A program made the translations under genes and the position numbers. Below are positions 60,142 to 64,000 of a stretch of DNA of 64,000 bases, one piece after another. The stretch's first letter is position 1, and the number at the start of each line of letters is the position of its first letter. This stretch comes from JAGIBJ01 sp032119595. GTDB lineage: Bacteria; Actinomycetota; Thermoleophilia; Solirubrobacterales; Solirubrobacteraceae. The notes below the pieces were generated by a model, which did not search any database, was not told where the DNA came from, and was given only the letters and a program-made list of their open reading frames with translations. The stretch covers positions 124,001 to 188,000 of the forward strand of contig JAUMBQ010000008.1 of assembly GCA_032119595.1 (NCBI GenBank), in the 5' to 3' direction.

Positions 60142-62391
60142 ATGTTCGACTGGCTCATCCGCCTGGCCCTGGGCCGCTCCCGTGCCGTGCTGATCGGCGC
60201 GTTCGTGTTCTTCGTGGTGGCCGGCGTGTTCGGCGGCGGGCTGACCTCCAAGCTGGCCCCGAGCGATCCGTTCGTCGACCCGAAGTCGGACTCAGCGCGC
60301 GCCAGCGAACTCTTCGAGGACGTCGCCAACTTCCGTGCGGCCCCTGGTGTCCTCGTCCTGCTGAAGACGCCGACCGGTGCCCGCAGCGAGGAGGGCTACA
60401 AGCTCGTTCGGGAGGTCACCCGTCGAGCAAAGAAGGACAAGGACGTCGGGCGCGTTCTGGACCTTCGCGACGGCGACAAGGCCTTTGAGGAGGCCAAGAA
60501 GGAGGGTCGTGAGGACGAGGTCGGCTCGTTTGTGAGCCGCGACGGCAAGCAGACGTACGTCGCCGTTTTTGCCAGGCCCGACACTGAGGAGTCCGCGATC
60601 GGGTCGCGCCTGGAGCAGGCGTTCGCCACGCAGGTTGCCGACGGCACCATCCTCGTCGGGGGCCCGGGCCCAGCCGGACTCGCCGTCGCCGACCAGGTCA
60701 TCTCAGATCTCGCGGCTGCCGAGCAGATCGCGTTCCCGCTGCTGTTCGTCCTCATGTTGTTCGTGTTCCGCGGCGTGGTCGCTGCACTGCTGCCGCTGTT
60801 CGTCAGCGGGCTCACGATCGTCGGGACCCTGAGCATCCTGCGGCTGGTGAACGAGTCGATCGGCCTGAGCATCTTCGCGCTCAACCTCGCCGTCGGCCTC
60901 GGGCTGGGGCTGGCGATCGACTACTCGCTCTTCGTCGTCTCGCGATACCGCGAGGAGCTCGACAAGGGCCTCGAACCACGCGATGCGATCATCCAGACGC
61001 TCCACACCGCCGGACGCACCGTGTTCTTCAGCTCCGTGACGGTGGCGACAGCGCTCGTGTCGCTCGGTGTGTTCCCCCAGCAGTTCTTGTATTCCATGGC
61101 GATTGCCGGATGCGTGACCGCACTGCTGGCCTCCGCGATCTCGCTCATCGCGCTCCCCGCCCTGCTCTACGTGCTCGGACCGCGCGTCAACGCGCTCGCA
61201 CCCAAGCGATGGCAGCACCGGCAGCAGAAGGACGGCAAGGGCTTTTGGTACCGGCTCTCGCACTGGGTGATGGGCCACGCCGCGGTCGTCGCGCTGGTCG
61301 CGTCCGCCGCATTGCTGCTCGTGGGGTCGCCGTTCCTGCGGATCGAGTTCACCGGCATCGACTCACGGGTCGTGCCGGACGGCCTGCCCGTGAAGACGAT
61401 CGACACCGCGCTGCGCACCGACTTTGAAAACGCGGCCACCGAGCCGATCTCGATCGTTCTGAATTCGCTCCCAGAAGATCAGAAGAAGCGGGTCCGCGCC
61501 TACGCCGACGAGATCGCCGAACTCCCGAACGTCAAGAGCATCGGCGAGCCGCTCTCGATCCCGTCCGCCCAGGTGTGGCAGATCGACGTCAATCCGGAGA
61601 AGGGCGCGCTCGACGCGACCAGCCTGAGGCTGGTGGAGCAGATACGGGCGATCCAGTCGCCGGGGCCTGCGCTGGTCGCTGGGCAGTCGGCGCGGTTCGC
61701 GGATCAGCAGAAGGCGCTCGGGCGAGGCCTGCCGCTGGCGCTCGTGATCATCGCGCTCTCGACGATGGCGATCCTGTTCCTGATGACCGGCTCGGTGCTG
61801 CTGCCGATCAAGTCGCTGATCATGAACATCCTCGCGATCAGCGCGGCGTTCGGCATCCTCGTGTGGATATTCCAGGACGGCCGATTCCAAGGTCTGCTCG
61901 ACTATGAGTCCCAAGGCGGCCTGGAAAGCACCCAGCCCCTGCTCCTGCTCGCACTCGCCTTCGGCCTCTCCACCGACTACGGCGTCTTCCTGCTCACCCG
62001 CATCAAGGAGGGCCGCGACGCGGGCCTCTCCAACGACGAGGCCGTGGCGGTCGGCATCCAGCGCACCGGCAAGATCATCACGGCTGCCGGCATGCTGTTC
62101 TGCGTCGCGATCGGCGCGTTCGCCACGTCCAAGATCATCTTCATTAAGGAGGTCGGTGTGGGCACGGCCGCCGCCGTCCTGATCGACGCGACCATCGTCC
62201 GCGCCCTGCTCGTCCCGGCCCTCATGAAGCTCCTGGGCGACTGGAACTGGTGGGCACCCGCGCCGCTGCGCAGGCTCCACGACGCGATGGGCATCGAGGA
62301 GTCGGCGCCCGAGGTCCAGATCGAGCGCGAGCCGGTCCCGGCCGCCCCACCCCGCGCCAAGGTCGAGCCGCCGGCGCCCAGGCCGCTGTAA
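60142..62391 (+). CDS. MMPL/RND-family membrane transporter
   Basis: A 749-residue transporter with two similar halves. Each half has a periplasmic domain and a block of about six helices, with GLGLAIDYSLFVVSRYREEL in the first and FGLSTDYGVFLLTRIKEGRD in the second; the GxxxDY motifs carry the proton-relay Asp. Two halves of this kind mark MmpL-type exporters of lipids or hydrophobic compounds. The C-terminal tail is Pro-rich. The ATG at 60142 lacks a clear ribosome-binding site. Confidence 0.93.
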   Translation: MFDWLIRLALGRSRAVLIGAFVFFVVAGVFGGGLTSKLAPSDPFVDPKSDSARASELFEDVANFRAAPGVLVLLKTPTGARSEEGYKLVREVTRRAKKDKDVGRVLDLRDGDKAFEEAKKEGREDEVGSFVSRDGKQTYVAVFARPDTEESAIGSRLEQAFATQVADGTILVGGPGPAGLAVADQVISDLAAAEQIAFPLLFVLMLFVFRGVVAALLPLFVSGLTIVGTLSILRLVNESIGLSIFALNLAVGLGLGLAIDYSLFVVSRYREELDKGLEPRDAIIQTLHTAGRTVFFSSVTVATALVSLGVFPQQFLYSMAIAGCVTALLASAISLIALPALLYVLGPRVNALAPKRWQHRQQKDGKGFWYRLSHWVMGHAAVVALVASAALLLVGSPFLRIEFTGIDSRVVPDGLPVKTIDTALRTDFENAATEPISIVLNSLPEDQKKRVRAYADEIAELPNVKSIGEPLSIPSAQVWQIDVNPEKGALDATSLRLVEQIRAIQSPGPALVAGQSARFADQQKALGRGLPLALVIIALSTMAILFLMTGSVLLPIKSLIMNILAISAAFGILVWIFQDGRFQGLLDYESQGGLESTQPLLLLALAFGLSTDYGVFLLTRIKEGRDAGLSNDEAVAVGIQRTGKIITAAGMLFCVAIGAFATSKIIFIKEVGVGTAAAVLIDATIVRALLVPALMKLLGDWNWWAPAPLRRLHDAMGIEESAPEVQIEREPVPAAPPRAKVEPPAPRPL

Positions 62392-62585
62392 CCCAGCTAC
62401 TCCGTCGGCCGCAGCGGGAACGACCAAGGGCCGCCTCGCAGAGCAAGACGACCCTCAAATCTCAAACCACCCCAGAACGGGAGCCCAAAACCCGGCGCCC
62501 GCTCAGCCAAGCCGCCGAGTTCCGACCTGACCAGGCCCAGCGTGTCGCGACCCAGAACGGGAGCACCGAAACGCGCCGACCACGA

Positions 62586-62604
62586 GGCCGCCCTCTAGGC
62601 GGCC
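62586..62604. terminator. Hairpin, possible terminator
   Basis: GGCCGCC and GGCGGCC form perfect 7-bp arms around the 5-nt loop CTCTA. No T-tract follows. It could end transcripts from the MMPL gene. Confidence 0.4.
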
Positions 62605-62619
62605 CACAAGCGGCGGGGT

Positions 62620-62716
62620 GGGGGTCCTTCCCAAAGCGGGCCAGCGTCGGATTGTCCGTTTCTCGCCGCCAGGCGATAAACGGACCATCCGATCGCAGCG
62701 ACTGGGAAGGACCCCC
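62620..62716. repeat. 97-bp long hairpin element with 14-bp perfect ends
   Basis: GGGGGTCCTTCCCA at 62620-62633 is the exact complement of 62703-62716. Inside, TCGGATTGTCCGTTT pairs with AAACGGACCATCCGA except one position. It lies 24 bp past the stop of ahcY on the minus strand. It resembles the element at 54453-54579 in placement at a convergent junction, but not in sequence. Confidence 0.85.
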
Positions 62717-62739
62717 CCCCCGCCGCGCCGTAGAGCTGA

Positions 62740-64000
<1,261 letters not shown>

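Larger units (their letters stand above)
62392..62739. other. Intergenic region between convergent MMPL and ahcY genes
   Basis: About 350 bp with two copies of CCCAGAACGGGAGC (near 62470 and 62550) and two hairpin elements described separately. No gene is supported; open frames here are not credible. Confidence 0.6.

Overview
This 64 kb window is GC-rich and densely coding. It looks like chromosome from an actinobacterium, most likely class Thermoleophilia (Solirubrobacter, Patulibacter or Conexibacter relatives). The basis is GTG and TTG starts, operons joined by ATGA or GTGA overlaps, a tmRNA whose tag ends in ...ALAA, and several large secreted proteins with beta-propeller repeats, Pro/Thr linkers and basic C-terminal ends. 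I see no prophage, CRISPR array, rRNA or tRNA cluster. The class-level assignment is inference.

Layout. 1-5.8 kb: a peptide/nickel-type ABC transporter operon on the minus strand (cut by the left edge), divergent from a MarR regulator with a perfect 14-bp palindrome at its promoter. 5.8-11.2 kb: two secreted repeat proteins. 11.3-13.0 kb: a DUF2277 protein and a patatin-like lipase. 13.1-19.1 kb: a seven-repeat lectin-like propeller fused to a papain-like protease, with a small partner gene, divergent from a large BTAD/AAA regulator. 19.3-19.7 kb: ssrA (tmRNA). 19.9-25.7 kb: a secreted protein with 21 Cys-paired RCC1-like repeats and a paralogue of the 5.8 kb propeller. 25.8-28.4 kb: a probable 2OG-Fe(II) oxygenase and an MFS exporter behind a possible leader peptide and an RBS hairpin. 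28.4-33 kb: acyl-CoA ligase, M3 oligopeptidase and M50 protease. 33-35.3 kb: a six-copy 16-bp repeat and a membrane protein with a histone-H1-like tail. 35.4-41.3 kb: ftsE-ftsX-S41 protease-rnr-smpB. 41.4-48.2 kb: M16 peptidase, VOC protein, nadC-nadA, and a trypsin-like protease. 48.2-54.4 kb: comF-hpf-secA-prfB and a divergent CtaG-like gene. 54.5-64 kb: NDP-sugar nucleotidyltransferase, TetR with a divergent adenosylhomocysteinase-like protein, a topoisomerase IB remnant, SDR and VTT-domain genes, an MMPL transporter, and ahcY running off the right edge.

How it fits together. Ribosome rescue and translation functions are concentrated here: ssrA, smpB, rnr, prfB and hpf. The ftsEX-S41 block serves division and the envelope, and secA serves export. 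nadC-nadA make NAD. The accessory interest lies in the secreted or repeat proteins, the lectin-protease locus, an AHCY paralogue that has lost its catalytic lysine, an RF2 with SKY in place of the SPF tripeptide, and three long palindromic elements, two at convergent gene ends and one between a plus-strand gene pair.
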